Source: Glandiceps talaboti (lineage: Eukaryota; Hemichordata; Enteropneusta; Spengelidae). Taken from it: DNA of 60,000 bases. The translations under genes were made by a program, and so were the position numbers. Shown piece after piece: positions 46,870 to 57,299 of this stretch; position 1 is the stretch's first letter; every line of letters starts with the position of its first letter. The stretch lies in contig NC_135570.1 in assembly GCF_964340395.1 (NCBI RefSeq), positions 14,130,322 to 14,190,321 on the forward strand, in the 5' to 3' direction. Below the pieces are notes generated by a model that was not told where the DNA came from, made no database searches, and saw only the letters and a list, made by a program, of their open reading frames with translations.

Positions 46870-47465
46870 CAGCTTGTTACAGTACAATAGAAAGAGAGTG
46901 ATCTCCAACAATATAATTAACTCTTTGCAATTAACTCTAATTTATATCAGTATTGAACGAGTCAAGTTCGAGAGCTGGCACATGACCTAAAGACAAAAGA
47001 GGGGCTAATGAAGCACCTCGATAAAGAATAAATTAATATCAATAAATTCCACGTCAGATATGTGAGGTTTAGTCCAATCAGCAGTCTTGAAATGCGTAGA
47101 ATGTGAATTGTGATATCTTTTGTATGTGTATTTATAGAAACGCCAAGTTTCTGTGCTATGTATATGTTACATTTAACAGTACTGGGGTGGAATCTAAGGG
47201 TGGAATATATGGGTGAAATCTATGGCGAGAGCTGGTTCTCTCCATGGAGGTGGGAAGTCCTTCATAGTCCTACCACCAAAAAAATACTCTTTTACTCTTA
47301 CGCTCTACTGATGTCCAAGCTGATCTTTATGTTAAGATGTGAAATAAATATATTTACGCCATGTTAAGTTGGTCAATGAGCATCGATTCCTGAAAGTACA
47401 CCTCTAAGCTAACCAAGTTAGTGTAATTCCCTGAAAGAAGTGGTTAGTAACAAGTAATAAACAAA
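46870..47465. repeat. Dispersed repeat, copy 2 (partner 1-545)
   Basis: Same orientation as 1-545, with substitutions and small indels. The shared order runs from AGAGAGTGATC through AATATCAATAA and GAAACGCCAAGTTTCTGTG to TCCCTGAAAGAAGTGGTTAG. Confidence 0.8.
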
Positions 47466-47522
47466 GCGTCTTGTTACATTAGTATCGTTTTCTCAAATTT
47501 GTTTTCAAAGTTTGTGCAAAAT

Positions 47523-47552
47523 CATAGACCCTCGTTGTTGGAGGGTCTGTGG
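47523..47552. repeat. CATAGACC hairpin
   Basis: CATAGACCCTC and GAGGGTCTGTGG pair around a short loop. Similar hairpins lie at 51422-51450 and 54540-54561. Confidence 0.7.
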
Positions 47553-48138
47553 CAAAATGGACGTAATTCATGAGTTATGTCTCTAGATCTGTTGCACTGA
47601 TTTACAATCATCCCCGGGCCCTTTTCAGTTCACTACACAACTTTGAACATTTGTGATCTTTTCATAGCACTTTTTGTGTTGAAGGGGTAACAAGCATACG
47701 AGATTTGACCATTGGAATTCTAGAAAATCATACCAATACCAAGAAAACCATATCAGTAATTAACGTGATATTTACACGATGCCGTTTTCAAATGAAAACC
47801 ACAGCTACTTTGTTGAGTTTACATCTATCGTTTTTACGGAAACGACAAAAATGCACACGACAACACAATAATTTGAAAACCCTGCCGAAAGTGGATCGTT
47901 TTCATTGGAAAACGGACTCCGTGGGCGACAACGGAGTCTAATTATAAATGACCTTTGAAAAAGCAACAAATTCAAAAACGCACGAATTCGACGTCAGGGA
48001 TGATCCCATTCCTGACTTGAATATTTTTTTTCTTTTATTAAACACAAGTCTGTTTTTTGTGTGTGAAATGGTGACCTGGGTGAGTCATTCAAGTTGTGAA
48101 CAGTCGGGTGAACACTACGCCCATAGTCTCGCGAGACT

Positions 48139-48290
48139 TAGGCTACCTGTAGACTAGAATGACTATCACTACTGCCGCTATCCTAACTGATACTTTTCAT
48201 TTTATGAATTTTCGCTATCGTTATCGAACGCTAGCGAAAATTCAAAGTGTCAGTATCGATACTCGTTCAAGTCTACCAGGTAGGCTATGG
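48139..48290. mobile_element. MITE family E (source of the 59-bp minisatellite)
   Basis: The outer arms TAGGCTACCTGTAGACT and AGTCTACCAGGTAGGCTA are inverted, as are inner GAATTTTCGCT / AGCGAAAATTC. The left arm (GCTACCTGTAGACTAGAATG..CACTACTGCCGCTATCCTAACTGA) corresponds to the unit of the array at 53734-54010. Confidence 0.75.
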
Positions 48291-48312
48291 GAGAGTACAA
48301 CCTGGTATAACT

Positions 48313-48326
48313 GGGGGGGGGGGGGT
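48313..48326. repeat. Poly-G tract
   Basis: An uninterrupted run of 13 or 14 G. Confidence 0.85.
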
Positions 48327-48429
48327 GTTAAAATGACGACATTTTCCTTTACAAAAGTGAAAATGAATAACAGCTTGAAACTCAAAGATCATCCGAAGGA
48401 ATGGTGACAGTCAAGATATTTCCGTGTAA

Positions 48430-49020
48430 ACGGTGAAAAACGATTGTCTATTGATTGTCAGTCAGTCGTATAAACACAGGAAACTACACATTAAAACGAA
48501 CATGATATTATTTATCTTAAAAATATTTTATTCGATAACCTTTTAAATAAACTGAATTACAAACTCACCAATCTCTCGAGGGATTGATGCCAGTCTGGGT
48601 GTTTCCATCACCGTATAAACGGTGAGAAAAGATTGTTGGGATATGAATATGATATTGATTTTAACGTTATTTTGTTTCCGAAAACGTCGTTTCTGACAGG
48701 TATAATATCGATTGATTGTACATTGCGTAACAAGGTTTCGTAAAAAGAAATGTATCTGTGAACCTATCACTGTCCCATTGATTGCATCATTTTATGGTGA
48801 AATCTAAGTAATATTTCGAATTCCTCACTTTATTTGCCATGATAAAACTGAAGAATATCGTGTTCATAGTCAATTCTAAATCAGTCTCAACGCATTACCT
48901 ATGATACTCACAGAATGACGGAGTTAGGGGGCCCGTATTGGTGTAGATGTACAGGGTGTTGTATGTGTCAGTTTACAACACTTTTCTTCATAGTTTCATT
49001 TTGCTATACTTTAATTAGGT
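48430..49020. other. Stretch without recognised features
   Basis: AT-rich, no exon or family recognised. A CCGTGTAAACGGTGA / CCGTATAAACGGTGAG pair at 48421 and 48611 is a short repeat. Confidence 0.45.
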
Positions 49021-49024
49021 TCTG

Positions 49025-49160
49025 TTGACGCTCCGACTTTTGGTGGTCTGGGATTGAGTTAACCTATTCTAGTGTATCGAATATGTCACATCTCTATTAC
49101 ACGTTGGCATCCAGAATAGACAAGCAAACGCTCCGATAAAACCCAGACCACCAAGTGGTT
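49025..49160. mobile_element. Probable MITE with ACGCTCCGA/CCAGACCACC arms
   Basis: GACGCTCCGACTTTTGGTGG followed by TCTGGG is partly inverted against AAACCCAGACCACCAAGTGG. ACGCTCCGA itself is repeated directly. The inside contains ACGTTGGCATCCAGA, a motif also seen at about 50977, 56432 and 59025. Confidence 0.45.
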
Positions 49161-49993
49161 TGATGATAATTTATAACCAATCTAACAATTCCATGACATA
49201 GACAATGTCTTATTACGAGACTAATACCGAGAGTGACTACAACAACAGCACAATTTATATTTAGAGCAACGAGAGTTCTACTGTATTGAAAAAAAATGTG
49301 AAAGTGTTCGCCGATGGACTTGGCAAATTCAATGTCAAATTCAAGGTGTCACAGTACACAACTGAAGACAAAGAAATTTTTGAAATAAGTGTCATATCTG
49401 GTCTACTCGCGGGTCATGTCAAACAAGCTGACCAAAGGGATAAAGGTACCTGGATTTTGTGTCGGTATCACCTATTGAAATTAGTATGGGTGCTTGGCAA
49501 GGAGGTAGTTTCTAGATTCCACGACACTATGCAAAATAGATAAAGTTATTACACACTTTGATCACAGACCCAACACGAAAGTAGGGTTTATGCTTTGGTC
49601 AAATCGAAAGTTTGAAACAACTAATGACGTATGTATTTTACATATAATTTGCATATTAGAAAACCCTACCTACTACCTTTGTCACTCTCGCAAACCAGAG
49701 CTGTTATTTCTTCCTGCGGCTTGGATGATGCCGTAAAAGGGGCTGTGGTTTACGACGATATGCCGTTGTCTAAAACTAAGAAAGGTCATCATTTACGTTC
49801 GTTCACACGTCATGTTTGAGCTCTGGTAATAAATTTCTGTAAATATCAAAATATCGATCCATCTCCAAATGACTTCTTGAACTACATTTGCCTGTTTACT
49901 TTGAGGCAATTAAATTCTCTCTCGTTAATAAAAGTTTACTCTTTCCACACAATGAATATCATTATCACTCAGGAGAGTATCTTTATGTTTGCT

Positions 49994-50806
49994 TTGTAGA
50001 TAGATAGAACTGAACAATACAACGTATCTTACAGTCTAGTTCTTCCATGCAAAATGATCGACACGGATTAGTATCCAACACTTCCCTAATTTCGCATATT
50101 TTGATAAATTTACCAAAAAGCGTCAAAATTGATGACGTATCCATAGCATAACCACTGACCAGGAAATAGGTGGGCTTGGTATCGCATACTGGGTCACTGA
50201 ACTATGAATATCATTCATACTAGTATTGTTAGTACATGCATAACTATCACGTACAGAAACAGATATTGACGGTATGGAATACAATGTTGAGCTACAGTTT
50301 CCACAGTGAGACATCAAATTATACTGTTTTTTTCTATTCACTTCTGCCATTGTCTGTCGAGAATTGTAGGGATGAGACAGAAAGGCGGGTCGTAGATAGA
50401 TAGAACTTGTAGATAGATAGAACTGAACAATACAACGTATCTTACAGTCTAGTTCTTCCATGCAAAATGATCGACACGGATTAGTATCCAACACTTCCCT
50501 AATTTCGCATATTTTGATAAATTTACCAAAAAGCGTCAAAATTTATGACGTATCCATAGCATAACCACTGACCAGGAAATAAGTGGGCTTGGTATCGCAT
50601 ACTGGGTCACTGAACTATGAATATCATTCATACTAGTATTGTTAGTACATGCATAACTATCACGTACAGAAACAGATATTGACGGTATGGAATACAATGT
50701 TGAGCTACAGTTTCCACAGTGAGACATCAAATTATACTGTTTTTTTCTATTCACTTCTGCCATTGTCTGTCGAGAATTGTAGGGATGAGACAGAAAGGCG
50801 GGTCGT
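49994..50806. repeat. Recent tandem duplication, period 413 bp
   Basis: 49994-50393 and 50407-50806 are nearly identical direct copies, separated by 13 bp (AGATAGATAGAAC). Only a few single-base differences are seen, such as AATTGATGACG versus AATTTATGACG and GAAATAGGTGG versus GAAATAAGTGG. Each copy begins with the GTATCTTACAGTCTAG terminus of the MITE family at 8583-8700. Minus open frames repeat with it and are not recognised. Confidence 0.95.
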
Positions 50807-51019
50807 GATTTCCTACATTAATTGAACACAATAGAGAGGGCATCAGACAAACTTTCAATTTACTAAAACAATAGATAGTACTATGTGTGTTCACTTTGAT
50901 AGAGTTGGTAATCTAGTTCCTATACGGTATCCAGAGACGGTGTTGTTACGATTTACACCTCCAGTGGTTGGGAGACCATGTTGGCATCCAGACTCCGGAG
51001 TCAGGTAAGTAGCGTGAGA

Positions 51020-51075
51020 GGGTCTGGGGTTGACAGCATTGGCCACACACCCCTACCAGATCTGACCAGTGGTAC
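51020..51075. repeat. Dispersed repeat (inverted partner near 55056-55110)
   Basis: CATTGGCCACACACCCCTAC followed by CAGATCTGACCAGTGG is the reverse complement, with mismatches, of CCAGCTCTGGTAGGGGTGTG followed by TGGCCAAGGCTGG near 55058. Both translate to a short GHTPLP-like string, which is a property of the repeat. Confidence 0.7.
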
Positions 51076-51334
51076 CCCCCCGGGGGGGCGTGGACAAAGA
51101 AAGATTCACAAAGGCTATGCACAGACAAGGAAGATGTCTCTGGGCTATTGTAGGTATACATCAAAGACGGCTGCATTTGTAACCAAGTGATAACGCGAGG
51201 CGTCAGATCAGCACACATCAAAACCATGGAGGTAGTCCTTCCATAGTTTGTGCATGTATGTATTATTGCGATAATAGATCCATGGTTGGTGGGAACCGAG
51301 TTGGTGAAGGGTCTATTGTCCTTCCTGCCTTCAT

Positions 51335-51500
51335 ATTCAAACCATAGTAGACAATTGTCTATGTTCAAACCACAGCCTCCAACGTCTATGTTCAAATCAT
51401 AGACAATTGTCTATGTTCAAACATAGACCCTGTTGGTTGAGGGTCTATGGTTCAAACCATAGCCTCCAACGTCTATGTTCAAACATAGGCGTCTATGTTT
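51335..51500. repeat. Cluster of GTCTATG inverted and direct repeats
   Basis: GTCTATGTTCAAAC recurs several times and CATAGACAATTGTCTATG occurs as a perfect palindrome. ACAGCCTCCAACGTCTATG and its near copy ATAGCCTCCAACGTCTATG flank a CATAGACCCTG..GAGGGTCTATG hairpin at 51422-51450. It looks like nested copies of one short palindromic element. Confidence 0.75.
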
Positions 51501-53500
51501 CAAAGAAGTTCCAAAAAAGAGACAGGAATGTTTTTGTGCCTTTTTTTCGGTAACACCTTTTAAGAATATATTGCTGATTATAAACATAGATTAGCCCATA
51601 GATTATCTCAGATTAAAGTGAATAAAGATAAGAATCGAGATTATCATGTGGACAGGTGTTTAGATTATCTCAATTTTCTATCCAGTGAGAATGAGTTGTT
51701 ACAATGATTAGTCCTTTGATTTTGTCTATTATGACTCAGACCACTAAAAAAAAGTGGTCTAAGATTATGACTACGAGTAGCAGCGACTTTTCGCTAATTT
51801 ATTGCCACTTGGCGTTTACACATACTATTGACTGCAAACAAACTCTCAAAAAAAAAATCCCCTAAACAATGTTATCACTACACACGCCCATATGGGAATG
51901 ATAGTACATGTAGTTTGATCGTACAAGATTTAGAAGTGAACCAATTATTCATTTATTACATGGTGGCAGCGGTGGGATTCGAATTATTCTAGTGCTATCC
52001 GTGGCACTGGATCGAACCCAAACGTTTGAAATGACACTGTGCTAGTGGAATGTGTGATTGATGCTAGCCCGGTTCGACAAAATGAAGCGAGCCGATAATT
52101 TATGAAATCTTCATTGCAACTTGGTTTGTAAATTCACTGGACTGAAATGAAATATGTCAATTTATTACAGAAGCATTCACCATGACCGTTTGTAGGGTTA
52201 TTATCCCCGTAATCTTATACGGGCGTTATATATATGCAATGTCAGCAAAGTACCGGTATGTCGTGTGAACCGAAGCCGTGCTGATGCGAGGAACATGTGT
52301 TCAATCGTTAGCAGTACTGGCAGCCGTCTATCAGCAGCTGTGAGATCGGCCACCGACACTTGTAGGCTGAGATTTCACAATTGAACAGTCTTGAAACCAA
52401 AATCAAAGCATTTGTGGTCGATTTTTGCGCATCCTGTTATAAATTTGACTGTTAAAATGCTTCAATGTTTAATACTGACAAGATTCTGAGCTTATCTCCG
52501 GCTTATAATCTACAGACACAGACACTTGTGAGCTAAAATTCTATTCGAGGATATTCAAAACATACTGTTATTGTTATTTTTCGATACAAACACCGGTGAC
52601 GAAATTGTTGAATGTTCGTAAATACCTAATGACGTCATTACCAAATGTATTTTGTGTTTTGTATGGTGACCATCCTCGAAAAGAATAGTAGCTCACAAGT
52701 GACTGTGCCTCGAGTCTAGCCGTTTGGGTGTGAATCTGAAGATCTCGTTGGGTCTCTAGACTATCAGCTTTGACAGTTGACGAGGTTAAGCAAACACACG
52801 AATTCCTGGAATGACATATGCATTTGTTCAAATGTGTGACAAAATTCCATCCTCTTCGTAGTCTGGTGTTAACGTCATTGGTGAAAAATTACAGAACACA
52901 GAGCTGACGAGAACAACACGTGTTACCAAGTTTTGATTTACCAATAAAGTATTTAAAGGGAAGTTTCGTGCGAATTCAGCTGATCAGTTCGGTGATAGCA
53001 AAATGACCGTGGGTGAACTCCTCGGTGTCCACAATCTCCATGGCAACGCCGGAACTGTTTAGGCATGGAAGTGTGTCAGGTTAGAATTCGGGCCATATTA
53101 ATCTTCAGAAATAAATTGTAGTAAGTTAGTAACCCATTTTGGGGAAATAAATTATAGCTCCCAACTTAACTAATTGTAGGTCAATTGGTACAAATTCTCG
53201 CCTACGTCACCACACAGTTTATGATTTTGGACATTGTTACCATGGTTACAAGACTGACACATAAGGTTTAAGCCTTTACTCCACACTTATCAATGCATCG
53301 CAACGTAAATCGGGAATGTTGTGCTGTTATAAATATTGGCAGATGTAAAGAAGACGATTACCAAATCATAGCCAGTGCCAGTACACAGATCAAGTCAGGC
53401 TTAGCTCACCTGTAATCTTGAAAGACTAGTCTGTGGGTGCCAATGTGGTATCGAACCATCTCTAACCCCGACGAGAGATCTTAAGACTCGATGAAGGATG
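51500..53500. other. Intergenic stretch without recognised genes
   Basis: A short hairpin CAGACCACTAAAAAAAAGTGGTCT is at about 51741-51764. No exon, tRNA or mobile-element family recognised. Confidence 0.5.
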
Positions 53501-53504
53501 GCAC

Positions 53505-54060
53505 TAGATTATGAAAAACTACTGTGACAACATTATTTCAGCTATCCTAACTCCCGGCCTAAACTACCATTTTGATTTGCGATTTTTGTTTCGCTCGTTG
53601 GAGACGTAGTCAACAAAACAAAAAAAGCAGTTATAGGATAAATGAAACAGTGTACTAGAGTAGCATTATTCCATTAGTCCTTCAACAAGACTACAGCAAG
53701 GCGGTATACATCCATGACTACAGGTAGGTAGGTAGCCTGCTTGTAGACTTGAAGGACTAACACTACTACACTATTTCAGCTATCCTACATGTACCTGTAG
53801 ACTTGAAGGACTACACTATTTCAACTACCCTAACTGTAGCCTACCTGTAGACTTGAAGGACTAACACTGCTACACTATTTCAGCTATCCTAACTATAGCC
53901 TACCTGTAGTCTTGAAGGACTAACACTACTACACTATTTCAGCTATCCTAACTGTAGCCTACCTGTAGTCTTGAAGGACTAACACTACTACACTATTTCA
54001 GCTCTCCTAACTGACGTTTTGAATTTTCGCTCGACCGTCTCAGAACAGGTAGACAAAGAC
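53505..54060. repeat. 59-bp minisatellite inside a family E MITE
   Basis: About five units containing GACTTGAAGGACTAACACTA, CTACACTATTTCAGCTATCC and TAACTGTAGCCTACCTGTA occupy 53734-54010. CTTGAAGGA at 53852, 53911 and 53970 fixes the 59-bp period. The flanks (CAGCTATCCTAACTCCCGGC..GATTTTTGTTTCGCTCG and GAATTTTCGCTCGACC) are the inner arms of the family E element, so the array grew from within it. Confidence 0.85.
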
Positions 54061-54539
54061 ATATTTGTTGCACCTGACAGAAACCCTGACAGATACATTC
54101 TCCGTGCATTGACCCCACGATATTTAGTTTCGTTTTTTTAGCCCAATCTCTAAGATTATAAAACAAAGGACTTTAAAATGATAACAGATTGTTTATCCCA
54201 TGTTTACAACACTAATCTTATCAATTTCAGTACTTCTCTAACAGTTATGGTATTTATAGTATGATTAGTCCGCCCTCTGACGAGTTCCGCCCCTTGACTG
54301 ACCCTTGACCCACAAGTGTCAACCAAAGTCCTTGAAATGATCGAAAAGTTTCGTCTCATCATGTTTACACTTTTGTTTCCTGTCCTGTTATTAAATGTAA
54401 ACTGCTGTTGTATCTGGGATTCCGTGTATTGTAAAGCCATATTGCAACAATATTTCTCATGCCATGGTTTTTAAAAACAGCAGGACCGTCCCGCCAAAAG
54501 TCGAACTCGTCAATTGATGTCACCGTCTCTTACTTATGC

Positions 54540-54561
54540 CATAGACCCTGGAGGGTCTATG
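54540..54561. repeat. CATAGACC hairpin
   Basis: CATAGACCCTG/GAGGGTCTATG is a nearly perfect 22-bp palindrome of the same family as 51422-51450. Confidence 0.75.
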
Positions 54562-54707
54562 CTTACCTATGCTTATACAATGTAAACAACGCGGCGTTCC
54601 TACAAGACGCTTTCAATTAATTACATGTAATTGGTCCATACATCGAATTCTATGCTCTAAATCAATCTGATTAAAATCGGATATGGTGAATACGGACTCC
54701 AGGCTTA

Positions 54708-54760
54708 AACTGGTACAGTATTAATAAAGTATTAATACGTGATACTGTACCAGTTTAGAC
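54708..54760. other. Hairpin with 15-bp perfect outer stem
   Basis: AAACTGGTACAGTAT pairs with ATACTGTACCAGTTT, and an inner TTAATA..TATTAA pair lies inside. About 50 nt in all. The shape could support a small-RNA hairpin, but a MITE remnant is as likely. Confidence 0.6.
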
Positions 54761-55079
54761 TAGTGGTATTGAAGGAAAAACAAACAACGTTGTCCGGAAT
54801 GATGGGCGCATTTTTACCTAAATGTTTATAACACATTCCAAAACTCACACTCCCTGTTGAAAGTTTTAACACAAACATGATCAGTGATGACAGGGGATTA
54901 AAATAATGTAGGGTTAAAAGGTCAATATTTGGCCATACATCTTCCTCATTACATTGGTATGCATGACACTTCCGCCATCTTGGATTTCATAAGTTTGTGG
55001 AAGTACGAATATAGTGAGTTTCGTTCGACTCAAGTTCGATATGTGGGGCCCGAGGGTAGCAGTGGCCAGCTCTGGTAGG

Positions 55080-55400
55080 GGTGTGTGGCCAAGGCTGGAA
55101 ACTCCAGGCCCCATTTTAGACCCACTTCGACCAAAAATCAATACCCCATTTTAGACCATTACAGGTTTTTAAAAAATGTAAGTTTAGACAAAATGCATTT
55201 TCCTTAGGAGGCAACATTTTGGGGCAATCATGATTTGGTAAAGGACGAAACGAAAATAATGCAAAGTCGACGCCATTTTAGACTCTTCAGCTCGAAAAAA
55301 ACAGACCCCATTTTAGACCAAAGGGCTAGAAAACTCATCCCAAAGGGCGGCAATATATACGTATACTAAAATAAGGGGAGTACCCCCCCCCCCCCACTGG
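55080..55400. mobile_element. Relic element with direct CCCCATTTTAGACC repeats and a C tract
   Basis: GGCCCCATTTTAGACCCA, ACCCCATTTTAGACCATT, GCCATTTTAGACTC and ACCCCATTTTAGACCAAA run in the same direction. They are followed by TAAGGGGAGTA and a run of about 14 C at 55384-55397. The design recalls the subterminal arrays of the 10530 and 13082 elements. Clear inverted ends are not found. Confidence 0.5.
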
Positions 55401-55578
55401 ATGTGGGCGTGAGATCTTCGTGAAAGATCCAGTCAGTGGTATCTAACTACTCTTTATCTCATCGTCGCAAACCGGAACCACAGCCTGTTTTACGGCAACA
55501 TTCTTAACGAGCCTCCCACAGGTATTTCCAAATGTATGTGGTAGAAATAATAACTCTGGTTTGCGAGAATTCTCTATC

Positions 55579-55746
55579 CACAGGCACTCGAATCAATGTG
55601 TATGATTTTTTTAAAAAAATGTATAGTGAATAAGAGCACTCGAATCAATCTGTATGATTTGGGGAGGAAAATTGTGTATATGAATAAGAGCTCTTATTCA
55701 CTATACATTTTTTTAAAAATCATACACATTGATTCGAGTGCCTGTG
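55579..55746. mobile_element. hAT-type hairpin MITE family A, copy 3
   Basis: The ends CACAGGCACTCGAATCAATG and CATTGATTCGAGTGCCTGTG are perfect inverted complements. Flanking 8-mers TCTCTATC and GCTCTATT share six central bases. Inside, a second partial left end (GCACTCGAATCAATCTGTAT) shows an internal duplication. An older A-type arm lies within a near-perfect one. Confidence 0.85.
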
Positions 55747-55799
55747 GCTCTATTTACGGGTGGAGCATATTACATAAGTAGAAACTGGGTCTTTCAGGT

Positions 55800-56890
55800 T
55801 TAATTGGTTACATTAAAGTCTCGTCTTTTTATCTTTTTAATATAGAGACCTGGAAAAGTTTCAAGTGTGCCATCTTATTCTAAAATTAACTCTGAAATTT
55901 GTTTCTTAGAGATCACGCCATAGATCACATCATACATTAAACAATAGCAAGCAAAGAAAAAATGAAAAAATAATCACTTGATATTTCATCAATCGTACCT
56001 TGATTTGTACCCAGCGAAATCTATATTTATCGTGATGGGTACGACCTTAATTAATCGTTACCTAGTTAGCGAGTAAGAAGATCGAAGTGCAAACAACGTA
56101 GAAAAAACCCCGCCATTCTCAGTTAAAATCAAGAAAAAAAATTTCAGTGGTCACAAATTTTTGAAATAGCCTGGTTGTTACTTTTCTTTCATCTTGCAGT
56201 ACACTTATGTATGTCAAAACTGAAAAATGTTAACTATTGCTAGAATGTGGTAGCAAAAAATCGATAAAAACACAAATTCTGTTGCCAAGCCTCTGTGTGC
56301 ATAGTCAAGCATAGCTACGTAACAATATCGAGCGACAAAGATTCGCTTCTAACGTGTGTGTATAATAGATGTACTAGTTTAGTTCAAATACGGTATCGTA
56401 ACGATTTATGCCCCCAATTACTCACTTTAGACGTTGGCATCCAAACTACATATGTACATTCGTTATACATTATGTATTAGTAATTTTGATAATTTTGTTT
56501 CAATATGCAGTACTTACCCACAGTTGATCAAAATTTAGCCTGTGAAACTCAGCCACGGGAATATTTCAAAAAGTTCCAGAAATTGTCTATCTATCCACAT
56601 AACGGTGACGAATGGCCATCTCTCTACAACAATGTATTGAAGACAGAGATGTAATGCTAATGAAACTCTATACTGTAGTGGTGTTTTACAAACTTGTATT
56701 TAGTTGTTTTAGACAGCTGTTCTGTAATTTGTCATTTTAATTTGACACTGATGAGAGAGTAGCCTGGATTACTGATCAATTCATTTGTTATTTTAATCTT
56801 ACAGCCTATACCATATAGGTCAGCTACAGTAATTTCCTGACCTTGTTAATAACTTTACTATTGTTATATTAGATATATTTTACGGAGATA
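55800..56890. other. Stretch without recognised genes
   Basis: Contains ACGTTGGCATCCAAACTA near 56432, part of a four-copy dispersed motif. Otherwise nothing recognised. Confidence 0.45.
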
Positions 56891-56891
56891 T

Positions 56892-57293
56892 TATAGCTAA
56901 AATGATGTTGGCTTGGTGTTTCATTCATGGGACATTACATTTTTGACGCAAAGATAGACATATTTCAACTCTAGCCTAACAATAACAGAGACACAATAAA
57001 CATAGCAGGATCCTTTGCCCCATCACATTGAAAACTGATAAACATTGCTATTCTTTTACAGTGCAGTAAAACAGGCTTCTAATGAAAACATTACACATGG
57101 ACTTGATGATTTTTAATGGCTGCAATTCTTTATTTTCTAACTGATAATCAACATATCAACCTGACCACTTCTACCCACTGTGCACTCAGTGGCACCTATG
57201 TAATTATTACTTTTGCATTAGAAGTTGTCTAAGGGTGTGTAATAAATGTCATGTTACATAAGTGAAACACCAAACCAACACCATTTTAGCTGT
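56892..57293. mobile_element. MITE, family C, with both ends
   Basis: The left end AGCTAAAATGATGTTGGCTT followed by GGTGTTTC is mirrored by GAAACACCAAACCAACACCA followed by TTTTAGCT. The inside (AACAATAACAGAGACACA, TTTTACAGTGCAGTAAA, GAAAACATTA) is the family C repeat inverted relative to 17994-18240 and 32207-32435. This copy shows that family C is a terminal inverted repeat element. Confidence 0.8.
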
Positions 57294-57299
57294 AAAGGT

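Noticed and set aside
49286-49543. Plus-strand 85-codon frame
   Set aside because: No recognised motif, acceptor or donor context; probably chance.
50946-51395. Minus-strand 149-codon frame
   Set aside because: It runs across dispersed repeats (GHTPLP-type segment and GTCTATG cluster) and has no domain.
51990-52090. tRNA B-box-like GGTTCGACAAA and GATCGAACCC segments
   Set aside because: No A box at the right distance and no cloverleaf could be drawn.
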